From Alviniconcha marisindica (taxonomy: Eukaryota; Mollusca; Gastropoda; Provannidae): a stretch of DNA of 64,000 bases. The stretch is from the NCBI GenBank assembly GCA_018857735.1, contig JABMCL010002225.1, positions 1,018,501-1,082,500 on the forward strand, read 5' to 3'. Below are positions 11,370-20,999 of the stretch, one piece after another; the stretch's first letter is position 1; each line of letters starts with the position of its first letter. The notes beneath the pieces were generated by a model that searched no databases, was not told the DNA's origin, and saw nothing but the letters and a program-made list of their open reading frames with translations. The position numbers and the translations under genes are program-made.

Positions 11370-11522
11370 TGATCCAGTATGGCTTTGTGACAATTTTTGT
11401 TGCTGCCTTTCCCCTGGCACCTCTGTTTGCCCTGTTGAATAATGTCATTGAGATCAGACTGGATGCCTACAAGTTTGTGACACAATGGAGACGGCCGCTG
11501 GCGGCAAGAGCCGAGGATATTG
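11370..11522 (+). CDS. Anoctamin exon B: TM7, TM8 start and re-entrant calcium site
   Basis: Acceptor ttgtatatttcag, donor gtaagg. The 153-nt exon (2 + 50 codons + 1) completes the Val codon of exon A and reads [19 protein letters not shown], one of the most conserved anoctamin segments. It then gives [15 protein letters not shown] and [16 protein letters not shown] matches the TM8 calcium ligands (E730 and D734 of TMEM16A). The [11 protein letters not shown] core is shared by ANO3/4/5/7. The exon ends on the first base of a Gly codon finished by exon C. The phase match and lack of stops indicate a functional exon. Confidence 0.96.
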
Positions 11523-11639
11523 GTAAGGGCATGGATTTTCTGCAGAAGTTGTAATCTGTAGCACCACTTTGTAATATTCTTATCATTTTTATATTTTGAA
11601 ATTCTTATTATTGTGCAAAATGAATTGGGAGAATAAGAG

Positions 11640-11870
11640 AGGAAACAAGAGTTTCTGTGGCTTCAAAGGAAAGATACTGTTGGACTGATCCACCTGATCT
11701 CCAGGTAAGCAAATTGACACAGTTTGTTCACCTGTTCCTTCAGTGTAAGCTGGCTGTCAAAAATGACACCAAGGTTACAAGCTTCATTGGAAAATGGGAT
11801 GTCACTCTGACCCACATATATTGAAGAAGGAAGATCAATTCCAGGAGCAGAGCCTATCAGAAGATTCTCA
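11640..11870 (-). pseudogene. LINE RT fragment
   Basis: The minus strand reads APGIDLPSSIYVGQSDIPF and NLGVIFDSQLTLKEQVNKLC. This is the CR1-type segment after the RT catalytic box (NLGV-x-FD-x-x-L-x-x-x-x-Q-I). It lies directly 3' of exon B and abuts the Z element. Confidence 0.75.
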
Positions 11871-12988
11871 GAAGATTATAATGATGTCTCACCATACTGG
11901 GTTTGGTTACAAATGGTTCAGCGATGCATGAGATATCATCCAAACTAACATTAACAGAAACTTTTAACCTTGGCTGTGACATTGACCTTGAACACAGCAA
12001 TCCAACATTTTCACTGGACACTTCTTTGCTTATGTAGTTATGATGATCTACACTCAAATTGAGTTTGGTTGCAAAAGACTCATTGGTTTAGAACTAATAA
12101 AAGATGTAGTAGAAACTGTCATATTTGATTATATAAGCCGTGACCTTGACCTTGAAGATAGAATCCCATTTTTTCGCATGACATTCTGGCTCATGGTGGT
12201 GCACCACAATACCAAGTTTGGTTACAAAAGGTTGCAAATAAACACTCAGCCAAGTGGGAACAAATATGTGTCACGAACGTTACATCCCTCACCCCTGAAG
12301 ACACCACAGTGCTTTCCCTTTGCAAGTAAAATAATACACCACACACAGCGCAAAAAGAGGTCAAACGTTGCTGCCGCAAGTCAGCTGATGTGGACTGGTA
12401 TGTTAGGGCAGGTTGAAAGGCAGTGGTACAAGCAGAAATAATTATTTTGTGTGCTCGCACGTTACACCATTGTAAGACACCACGTCAACCACCCCTGAAG
12501 AAATTACTGTAATTTATTTCGTAGCTACTCTCTTGTCATCAAACAAGCATTAAAAATAATGTGAAATGTGGTTATCTACCAAGCTGATGAAAAAAAGAAA
12601 GTTCTTTAGTTTCCGTTGTGAACAAGTCACAATATCGTGATAAACACTCCGAAGACACCATCGGTAACGTGCAAGACACTGATTATCTTTCCTTTGTTTG
12701 GAGCTGTTAAAGTAAAAGTACAAGGTTTTTAAGTATACAAAATGACCATCGAAATGATTGACAAATGAGTCACTAGTTTCAGATTTAATGAAATAAAAAA
12801 TAAAAATAAATGTTTAATTGGGTTTTTAATCGATTTTATTTTCTGTAGGTTGGCCGAAACGACAGTCTCAGGTTCTCCATCAGTCACGTGACTTTCCCGA
12901 AGTGACGTCAGTCTGGGGAGTCAGTGCGGTTGCCATCTTAGATTCTTCAGTTAACTGTGTATGCGTATGGTCGACAAATAAGTTAACT

Positions 12989-13212
12989 ATGCTGGCCTAC
13001 TGTGTTGCCGCAAGCTGTAACAATTCGCAAACGACCCCAGGTATAACAATGCACGAGCTCCCATGCAATCGACCCGCAGTGAGGCGAAAGTGAATTGAAT
13101 TTATACAGTTCAAACGAGCCGACTTTCTTGCTGCGCCGCATCACGCCCATTTGTGTAGCAAGCACTTCAGTGAGTGCGATTTCACAAACACCATGGAATA
13201 CCTCATGGGGTT
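12989..13212 (+). pseudogene. THAP domain of element A, with nonsense mutation
   Basis: ATG at 12989 reads MLAYCVAASCNN, then MHELPCNRPAVRRK. There TGA (13091-13093) replaces the Trp codon seen in element B, then IEFIQFKRADF, HLCSKHFSECDF and MGFASKL follow. C-x4-C, the H-x-x-P segment, the RRK-W and C-x2-H give a full C2CH THAP zinc finger, a sequence-specific DNA-binding domain found in P and Kolobok transposases. It is disabled by the stop. Confidence 0.85.
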
Positions 13213-13229
13213 TGCTTCGAAGCTGACAC

Positions 13230-13344
13230 GATGTTCCGGTACTCTTTCAAAATCCTGCCTGACAGGCTCAAACTGATACGGCTGTATCCTTGTGGGTCTC
13301 TCGGGCAAAGTATCAGTTTCATCTTCGGAGCTCGAGTTGGCCAT
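13230..13344 (-). pseudogene. Second, opposing ORF head of element A (acidic, P-Y-Q-F-E-P)
   Basis: Minus-strand ATG at 13344, about 200 bp inside the right end, reads MANSSSEDETDTLPERPTR and then IQPYQFEPVRQDFERVP. The acidic Ser-rich start and PYQFEP box resemble the N-termini of P2X7-like zinc-binding proteins abundant in invertebrate genomes (from memory). Homology to an ORF ends after ERVP, where the element switches to the THAP 3' side read backwards. Confidence 0.5.
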
Positions 13345-13900
13345 TTTGCAGCAACTCCCCAGAGTGACGTAGTAGGCATATGGTCACGTGATTTGGGCGT
13401 CATGGCGACGCTTTCGGTACGACAGAAAATGCCTTTTTTCATGCATTGATGACCCTCAGATCACAGTTTCACCTACATCATCGTTCTCAGCGAGCTTTAA
13501 CGGAAAATCATGTCAAAAATCACCCCTAACCTTGGACTTGTCCTTTAATAGCTATCAACACACAATAAATACCATTTGTATGTAAGAACTGGCCGCCTTC
13601 TTTCTCATGAAACCTGTTTTTATTCAATCATGAACGATTCCAAGGAAATATCTGCGATCATCTAACCTTCCCAAAGCCATGTCACAAATGGCGGCCATGA
13701 AAATGTCGCGATTTTTACCAAAAAAGGCTCACAGCGCAAGAAATAATGATGCATTTACCCAGTGTGGCATTTCCCTTATTTCTCCAATCACATTACATCA
13801 GAAATATAGCGGTAGTTTAAAAAGTTTCATGTTTTAGTTTAATTTTTATTTCATCTGGAAAGCAGCACCCTCTTTGGTCCAGTTTTCAGGAGAATGACCC

Positions 13901-14990
13901 ATGCTTGACATGCCAACGGTGAAAATTCAAATTCCAGTTAATGTTATCTGAACAATATCTTTTGAACCACTCAAACTTGTGTATGCTTGACTGAAGTGAA
14001 GAGTCAGCAGAAGTTCTCATTGAACCAGACTTTCTTAATAACAAATTTGAAATTGGTAACAAAGGTTTAATAATAAAGACTGGACACAGGAAAATGTATA
14101 TACTGTGAAAATTGTGGTTAACAAAGATGGAATGTTTTTAAGCATTCAAGAATTTAAATACAAATTGAATATTAACCCCTTCACTGCCAGGCTTTGTGCA
14201 CACCATAATTTATGCTGGGGAAATTGTGAAGAGTTTATGTACTTACACTATTTCTCATGTCATTCTCTCAGTTTAAGAAATATAGATCCAAACACAAGTT
14301 GTACAAGTGTTTGAATGGATGTATTAATTCATTAAGCTGTTTGCCACAGAGCCGTGACCTTGACCTTAGCTTTGCGCTTCAGGCAAAGATGCTTTGTTTG
14401 AGTGTCAGGATGGTCAGCTTGCATTGTACATAGGGCTTATACAACAAAGATTCAAGTCATTAAGAGGCTGTTTTGTCTGAATGCTCACAGGGTAACTGAT
14501 TTAGCAGCATTTCCCATTCAATCCATTGACAATAAAATCCTGACACAAGGCTGATCATGGCTCAGACGTCAGGCATATTTTTTATATTTTTGTTTAAATT
14601 AGAAAAGTACATCATTGTGAGGCATTTATTCACATAACATGCATCCATCCTCTACAACTATGTTGTCTTTCACATCATTCATTTTTTCATTTTTTTTCAT
14701 GAAGCACTTGTTCATATTCTAAATCATATTCTAAATCCACCCATTACAGTTTCAAATGTTTATATTCTAATACAGTGTAATCATTCTTTGATCATGTGTG
14801 TGTGTGTGTGCATGTCATGTGTGTATGTGCGTGTAGTTCTGTGTGTTTTGCTGTTAACAATCAGCAATATGAATATTTAGTTTCAAACATTTTGTCTTTT
14901 GACTCTTACGTAAGATGCACATTTGAAATCTTTGAAAGGCTTACAGATGTTTTATAGAGTTCTTATTGGAAAAACTGATAAAATTTCTGA
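13901..14990 (+). other. Intron B-C, degraded Z-like sequence and (GT)n
   Basis: The 13920-14060 and 14340-14580 segments resemble degraded Z units; 14352 has gtgaccttgacctta. There is a GT microsatellite at about 14795-14836 and no coding sequence. Confidence 0.5.
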
Positions 14991-15224
14991 ACATATAAAT
15001 CTGTTGAAATGTCAGAGCAATGTGTGTGTGCGTGCGTTTACGTGTGTATGTAAATTGCATAAATTACTGGTTTGTTTGATATGTAACTTCTGTATTTTCA
15101 ATAGCTGTTCTTTGAGTTTTAAAATATACAATATGTGTTACTGTGTACTGTGGTGTGGTTAATGTTCAGCCACATTTTAATTTCTCTGCTGAGATAATAA
15201 AATAATCTTAATCTTGAATTACAG
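14990..15224 (+). mobile_element. LINE 3' UTR (family of 6343-6985), plus orientation
   Basis: The ggttaatgttcagcc block, the atttctctgctgagat block and the final ataatcttaatcttgaa match the reverse complement of 6343-6500 almost base for base. Confidence 0.75.
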
Positions 15225-15384
15225 TGTAAGGTTAATTACTGCCACTAATGTTTCAATAATCTGTATGTTGTATTGATGGTGCTTATTTCCCAAGATGCAA
15301 TATACTGTATGAATGTAAATATAAAACCTGAATAAAAGCATGTTTAAAAAAAAAAGCAAACAAACTTTTGTATGCTGATAGGTC

Positions 15385-15910
15385 ATCTTAAGCTGGAGTC
15401 ACCAGAAGTATCATTCTGTTACATCTCAACTACTGCAATTTTCTCCTTTGTGGTCTGCATGCTTCTTCTGTCCATAGTCTTCATCATATCCAGAACTGTG
15501 CTGTTCATCTCATCCTGAAAAATGTAAAACTGACCATGTCACTCCTCAGTTTCACTCTCTCCACTGACTCCCAATCCCACAAAGAATTCAATACATGATG
15601 AAAACTCTCGGCTATAAAGGCATTACAAGCACTTCTCCATCTTATCTCTGTGACTCACTGTCTGTCTTCAACTTTACACACCCTTCCATACCATTTGCAC
15701 TGCTTCTGATACTCTCAGCCACCAGACTCCTCAAACCAGACTTTAACTGTTGGTTTCAGTGCCTTTTCTGATTTCTCATACCAGACTTTCCACCATTGGT
15801 TCCAGTGCTTTTTCTGTCTTCAGACCCTCTACCCTTCTTCTCCAACAGAAACCATCTCTGGATTCCTTCAGATCTAACCTCAAGACATTTCTTTTTCCAA
15901 AAAATAGACC
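15385..15910 (+). pseudogene. LINE ORF2 C-terminal domain remnant
   Basis: Across frames: YCNFLLCGLHASS, HLILKNVKL, FSAFS, then SLDSFRSNLKTFLFPK. This is the CR1/L2 ending (YCNSLL...VQN-x-A-x-R...W-N-S-L-P...FKxxLKTFLF). There are many stops, and a local duplication of the 'ccagactttaactgttggtt' and 'ccagactttccaccattggt' kind. A (TTTC)n follows near 16120-16150. Confidence 0.8.
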
Positions 15911-16264
15911 TGCCATGTTTTTTTGCTCAGCATTGTTATCTTCCTCTGCCATAGAGTCCCTGTTTGTTATCTGTTTAAGTTGGCTGTAAATTAAGTTGTG
16001 TATAGTCCATATACATGTGTGTGCAGGTGCCTGTGTGTATGTGGGTGCATGTACGCACTTAGTATAGTCTCTACAAACAAGGTTTTGCACTGTAATAATT
16101 ATTATTATTTAAATCAGTGAAATACAACTTTCTTTCTTTCTTTCTTTTTTCTACACTTTGACCTAAAATACACTTGTTTATGTTAAAAAACACAGGTAAG
16201 CCATATTGTTGTTTCTTCTTTAAAAGTTGGGAGTAATCTTGCTATTATTTCTCTCTTTTTTCAG

Positions 16265-16317
16265 GAATCTGGTTTGGTATCCTGAGAGGTATCTCAACAA
16301 TAGCAGTAGCATCAAAT
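16265..16317 (+). CDS. Anoctamin exon C: short TM9 N-terminal exon
   Basis: A strong pyrimidine tract (ctctcttttttcag) precedes 16265 and donor gtaagt follows 16317. The 53-nt exon completes a Gly codon and gives IWFGILRGISTIAVASN, the start of TM9. GIW(F/Y)xIL is the family pattern directly after the R-R-P...D-I-G segment of exon B, so nothing is missing between the two. It ends in phase 0. A micro-exon like this is easily missed by gene finders. It is the only coding sequence in a 15 kb stretch between exons B and D. Confidence 0.93.
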
Positions 16318-16719
16318 GTAAGTTTCAGAATCTTTTTGGACATGTAAGATAATTGTTTTGTATGGAAGGATAATAATATGTTGGATATACTACTAAAGTT
16401 TAAAAAGAACTTTTCACTGCACACTTCTAAAAGCAAGTGGTGGCAAAATGATCTTTCTCTAGCAAAAGCTGATGGAGAGAAACAATATAGAGAGAGAGAG
16501 AGAAAGATTTAACATTTTTCTTTTACATTTTTAAGAATCTGTGCTAGATTGTGTAGCCTGTGAGTTAGATCCTTCAGACTCTTGATGATGATAATTTCCT
16601 CCTAGGGATGCACCAAAAGTTTCTGGATACTCATTACTGATTGGACCCACCAGACACAAAATTACTCCTTATCTTTCAAAGCACCTTTCTTCATCAGCTA
16701 TGCACCCTGCCATGCAGTA

Positions 16720-17280
16720 AAACCACTTGTTCCACTCTGAGGAAGTTGATTTGGGTATATCTTTAACAGTTCAGTTCAAGCTGGTGTCTATGCGCTTGGA
16801 ATAGCCCATGAAGTTTCTCCTACATTGCCTTTGAAACAGTTCCAGTGTTCATCTGATTGACGATGGCCCACTCTCCTTTCATGGAAGATCATTGAGCACA
16901 TTCTTTTTCCACACCTGTCCCCTCCAGGCTTTGTGTGTACAGGTAGTCTATCAAGCTCCTCCCATCACTTCAATCTTCCGAGACACAAGCCACTTGTGAT
17001 GGTTGATTTGCCTGCTCAATCATTTCCCTTCATTCCAGCATGTCCAGGGCAGTACATCCATAAGAGTTTTCATGTGTGACATGCTTCCCATTCCATTTTT
17101 AATTTTTTGTAGCAAGCTCATTGAATCTGTGATGATGATGGCATGTGTGATGTGACTGTCACCTCTTGAGGTAATCCAGCGGAGGGCATGGGTGACTGCT
17201 TCCACCTCCATTGCCAAGCTGGAGGTTGAGACTGTATATGCTGCACTGTCTTCATGAAACCCCACCCCGACTTGTCTTTG
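16720..17280 (-). pseudogene. LINE RNase H domain and 3' UTR
   Basis: The minus frame 17020-17265 reads AAYTVSTSSLAMEVEAVTHA, LRWITSRGDS and HAIIITDSMSLLQKIKNGMGS, the RNase H core of I/Jockey-group LINEs (E-x-x-A, then T-D-S as catalytic E and D). The last acidic motif and the P-G-H-A-G block are broken. The 3' UTR piece 16755-16900 recurs at 54935-55110 (block gtctttgaaacagttcc). Confidence 0.82.
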
Positions 17281-17941
17281 GTGACTGAGTGTACATTATG
17301 AAATCTTTAAGTTTGCTGTTTTCTTGAATGAGAAGCTTGATCTCCGACTCAGTTTTGCCTGCTGGCTATTCTCAACAATGCTTTAATTTCCCAGATTATC
17401 TGGTAGCACCGTAGGAGTGTTTCATACAGATGCCAGAATCAGTTTGGGTACCTTTCCCACTCCTTGATTTGCTCAAGCTCTGTCAGCTGGCATCTTTGTA
17501 GGATTGAGTCCTCTGCTTGACCCATCCAAAACTTGCCTCCCAAAATGGGGTACTGCAGATGCAGAAATTAAAGTCTCCTCTGTTGAAAACCCAGAGTGGA
17601 CAGATGTTCTCCGTTTGAAGCATGGAGTAGGTCATAGTTTAGCCATGCATACTTCCCCTTCTGCCAGGAAATTTTTCCATGTCCAGGAATTTCTGTGTCC
17701 ATTCACCTCAATTTTTTCCAAATCCTCTCCTGACTTTTCAACTGTGTTATAACTAGGGCAGTCCTGTGTGGGCCCACAGAATAAAATAGGCCACCCTGCT
17801 CATAGTCACAAGTGATTTTAGCAGGTTCCTGTGGAGAGTGCCTGCAACATATTTTTCCTGTTTGGGTACTGTTTAGTGGGCCACAGGAGATCCAGTGGAT
17901 CTCTGAGGGTTAATTATATTCTTTTCTGGTCACCTACTGGC
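17281..17941 (+). other. Intron C-D; ~100-bp repeat shared with 44810-44920
   Basis: 17555-17650 (cagaaattaaagtctcctct, then aacccagagtggacagatgt) matches 44830-44895 in the same orientation. It is probably part of a LINE. The rest is unassigned. Confidence 0.5.
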
Positions 17942-19299
17942 TTAAAGGACAAGTCCAAGGTTTGGGGTGATTTTTGACACGATTTCCGTTAAAGTTCACT
18001 GAGAACAATGATGTAGGCGAAATTATGATCTGAGGGTTATAAATAAACGAAAACAGGCATTTTCTGTCGTACCGAAAGCGTCACCATGACGCTGAAAATC
18101 ATGTGCACCTATGCGCACTATGTCACTCTGGGGAGTCGCTGCAAAATGGCTAGTAGCCACAGGGTAACCGACTGGGAAAAAATTCTAGTTCGAATCTCGA
18201 AGGATGAAGCTCCGACACCATTGTTAGTAGTTGGGCCTTTGTTTATTTCCTCCTTGTTATTTCATCTTTCTCGAACCTTCTTAGGTGCATGGCGTTTCGG
18301 TCTTTTTCATTGTGTTTACTCTAGCTTTCACAACAGGCTAGACCTCATCAGGCCTTTTATTGGGTGTTTTATTTTATTTTCCCAGTTTAGCCTTGTTTGT
18401 TTCATCATATGTAAAAATGAAACAGTTTTGTTCGTTCCAGTTCAATAGACTAGTGATTTCGTGGCCTCCCTGGGTTAGAGTTTGGGGTTGGGCTAGTTAC
18501 CAGTTCTTGCCATTCACTGTTTTTTCTCTTGGCTTGGCCTTTTGTTTCTCGAGTTATATCGTTCATTTACAGTGTACGAGTGAGGGGGGTAGTCTCGATG
18601 TTTAACGTGACCTCTCATTCTTTCTTTTTGTGGGGTAGTTCGTGAGCATCTGTTGCCCTGCCGTGTTGTTGTCACTGCTAAGTGGGTTGCATCGTGTACA
18701 CGGATTACGTGTATCCAGCCTTTGTCCCGTTGCGCACTGACATTACTTACCTCCTCTTTCTTTTTAGAAAGTGTTGTTGTTGTTTTCTCTCCCTTTTCCC
18801 CTTCTTTTTCACCATCGGTTCTTTCTTTTTTATCTTTGGTTTATTGGCCATTTCGTACCCGCTTGTTAGCTTGCCTGATCAGGGCAGCCATTTTGTATTT
18901 CTCTTGTCGTCTGCATTTGTTTACATCCCGATGCTTTGTCATCGGTAGTCTTGATTAGCGTTTTGCTGTTTCAGTCTGCAGCCTTTGTTTTTCTAGATGG
19001 AAGCCGGGTTAGTGAGGGGTTAGTTTAGAGTTAGTTATGGTTAGTTTGGCTTTCCATCTGTTTGTCGTTGGCACAGTTATTTTTGCTCTGTGCTCTTCTG
19101 ACTGTAGTCGTCCACTCCTTTGTTGCAGACAGTAGTCTATTAGACTGTTGTGATTTGGTGGGGTTTTTGTGGGGTTTTTTTTCCCACCTTATGCTTGCAG
19201 GTAGGCAACCATTTAGGGTTTTGAGGTGATTTCAGCTGTTTTGTTTCTTTCATTTGGTGTCAGCTGTTTGCTTGACTGATTAGGGTAGCCATTTTTCGT

Positions 19300-19440
19300 T
19301 TGCCACCAGCATTTATGGTTTGGTCTTTCTTTCTTTGCCACAGGCATTTGTGGTCTGTTCTTTCTTTCTTTCTTTGCCACAGGCATTTGTGTACGGTCTC
19401 TTTCTTTCACGGCCTTTTCTGCCGTAGGCATTCGTGTTAG
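19300..19440. repeat. Minisatellite of 'ctttgccacaggcattt' units
   Basis: Three to four units of roughly 35-45 bp with ctttctttctttgccacagg and ggcatttgtg, inside element B. Makes a repetitive minus frame (QMPVAKKER blocks) without coding significance. Confidence 0.75.
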
Positions 19441-19662
19441 ACTTTTTGTCTTTGCCTTGTTAGCACTTGTTTCAGGGTGTATCTCTCAATTTTGGGTATC
19501 ATGCTGTGCGCTTGCTGCTCGTCAGCTTCATCCTTGGAGATCGAACCAGAATTTTTTCCAAGTCAGTTACACTGTGGACAGCCCTACAAATTCCGCTTTG
19601 AAGCAAACCCCATTTGGTATTCCGCCATAAAGTTTACGAAATCACACTCAGCAAAGTGTTCG

Positions 19663-19833
19663 CTACACAAATGGGCGTGACTGAGGTGCAGCATCAAAGT
19701 CAGCTCGTTTGAATTGTACAAATTTGACCCATTTTCGCCTCACAGCGGGTCGATTCCACGGGAACTCGTGCATAGTTATGCTTTGGGTTGCTTGTGAGTT
19801 GTTACAGTTTGCTGCAATACAGTAGGCCGGCAT
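19663..19833 (-). pseudogene. THAP domain of element B, frameshifted
   Basis: The minus strand from 19833 reads MPAYCIAANCNN, MHEFPWNRPAVRRKWVKF and FKRADFDAAPQS. It then runs out of frame into RPFV and a stop, where element A has HLCSKHF. One extra base near 19683 relative to A explains this. M-P-x-x-C-x4-C and R-x-K-W are intact, so this copy keeps the Trp that A has lost but loses the C-x2-H half. Confidence 0.85.
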
Positions 19834-20999
19834 GGTTAGAGCTTTTTGTCGACCACACACATACACATTCAATGAACAATCTAAGATGGCAACCGCACTG
19901 ACTCCCCAGACTGACATCACTTCCAAGAAAGTCACGTGACTGATGGAGAACCTGAGACAGCAGTCTCTGCCAGCCTACAGAAAATAAAATCGATTAAAAA
20001 ACAACATAAACATTTTTTCAATTTTTTATTTCATTAAATCTCAAACTAGAGACTCATTTGTCGATCATTTCGATGGTCATTTTGCATACTTAAAAACCTT
20101 GGACTTTTCCTTTAAGGATTGTAGCTTCTAATGGAAGGTTCACACAATGGCAGAAGTTTGCAACTTTCCAAAAGTTGCAGATCTTTGCAGCTTTTTGGAA
20201 AAACAAATGATGACAAAAAGATGAGTTAAATCAAGCATACAAGCATTTGAACATAGCTTCACATAGTAAAAAAATAAATTAAAAAAATTGTGGAATTTTG
20301 TATGTGCAGGTAGTGCTTTTTACTGCTTTAAATGCACTTCTTTTATTTTTTTCACTTGATAGCCTGTTTGGGGTCTATCTTTTTTAGATTCAACCTGATC
20401 AGACAACCCCAGACAAGCACACAGTTCAAGACAAAAGATTAGATCAAGTTATCGAAATGGGCAAAGGACGGACAATAAAGGTGAAATAGCTGAAACAGAC
20501 ATACCAACTGGTCAAAAGATTTACAAGTTAATATTTACAGAATCTTACCCCATTAATATGTTCACTTCTTTGGTGTGTGTAAATTTTGCCAATGAAACTA
20601 GATGGTACACAAACCAAGAAATGTGTACAGTAGATAGCAGTCAAGTTTATAGTCTTTCTATTAGAAAGGGCATGGTGATGTCAGGAATAAATCACGTCAG
20701 ATTTGTTTGTGGAGGAAACACATGTCTTTGTCCTGATAGGATGGTATGCCAAGATTAATGAATAATTGATTGATGCGGAAGATCCAAATGTTTAAAATGA
20801 AGCAAACAAGGCATGTCGCATCGCCTGGTGTGGCAAACAGCAGCCATTAGAATACTGGTCCCTTCTTTTGTGAGTGTAAATTTGGCAACCACACAATAAG
20901 AGATTTGTGTAACATGTGGAAAAGAAGTTTTAAGTCATATGAATGAAAAATTACTAACAGAAATTACAAGATGATGTAATAATATATAAAAATACAAGG

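Larger units (their letters stand above)
12711..13544. mobile_element. Kolobok-like TTAA element A (834 bp, internally deleted)
   Basis: Flanked by TTAA at 12707-12710 and 13545-13548. Inward ends are AGTAAAAGTACAAGG (left) and AGGACAAGTCCAAGG (right complement). Paralogous empty sites with a single intact junction are present near 28897 (gagctgttaatagc in complement) and 59130 (diverged). It shares both ends with element B at 17946-20111 in opposite orientation. It contains a THAP head on + and another ORF head on -. Confidence 0.88.
11871..13900 (-). mobile_element. Repeat family Z, copy 1 (inverted), carrying a TTAA element
   Basis: Matches 28548-29431 and 58803-60345 in reverse complement over most of its length, including the terminal block ggtcattctcctgaaaac at its right end, a conserved block around 12530-12700, and motif units with TGACCTTGA (near 11982 and 12139-12156). 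The open frame 12040-12441 runs through the repeat and is not a gene. The nested Kolobok-like element at 12711-13544 interrupts it. Confidence 0.8.
17946..20111. mobile_element. Kolobok-like TTAA element B (2.17 kb), inverted relative to A
   Basis: TTAA at 17942-17945 and 20112-20115. Ends AGGACAAGTCCAAGG (left) and AGGAAAAGTCCAAGG (right complement). The outer ~210 bp on the left equals the right arm of A, and 19594-20111 equals the left arm of A. The ~1.4 kb between (about 18160-19590) has no counterpart in A and is T-rich on +, with a minisatellite and no recognisable transposase. Confidence 0.85.

Noticed and set aside
12040..12441. 133-codon + strand open frame
   Set aside because: Lies wholly in repeat Z; homologous stretches in other Z copies are on whichever strand the repeat has and are broken, so it is a repeat frame.
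18086..18958. Several overlapping hydrophobic frames on +
   Set aside because: T-rich sequence inside element B gives Phe/Leu/Ser-rich frames; no start context or domain.
20558..20758. 66-codon frame in the left arm of X
   Set aside because: No counterpart found in X copy 2, and no domain; likely chance.
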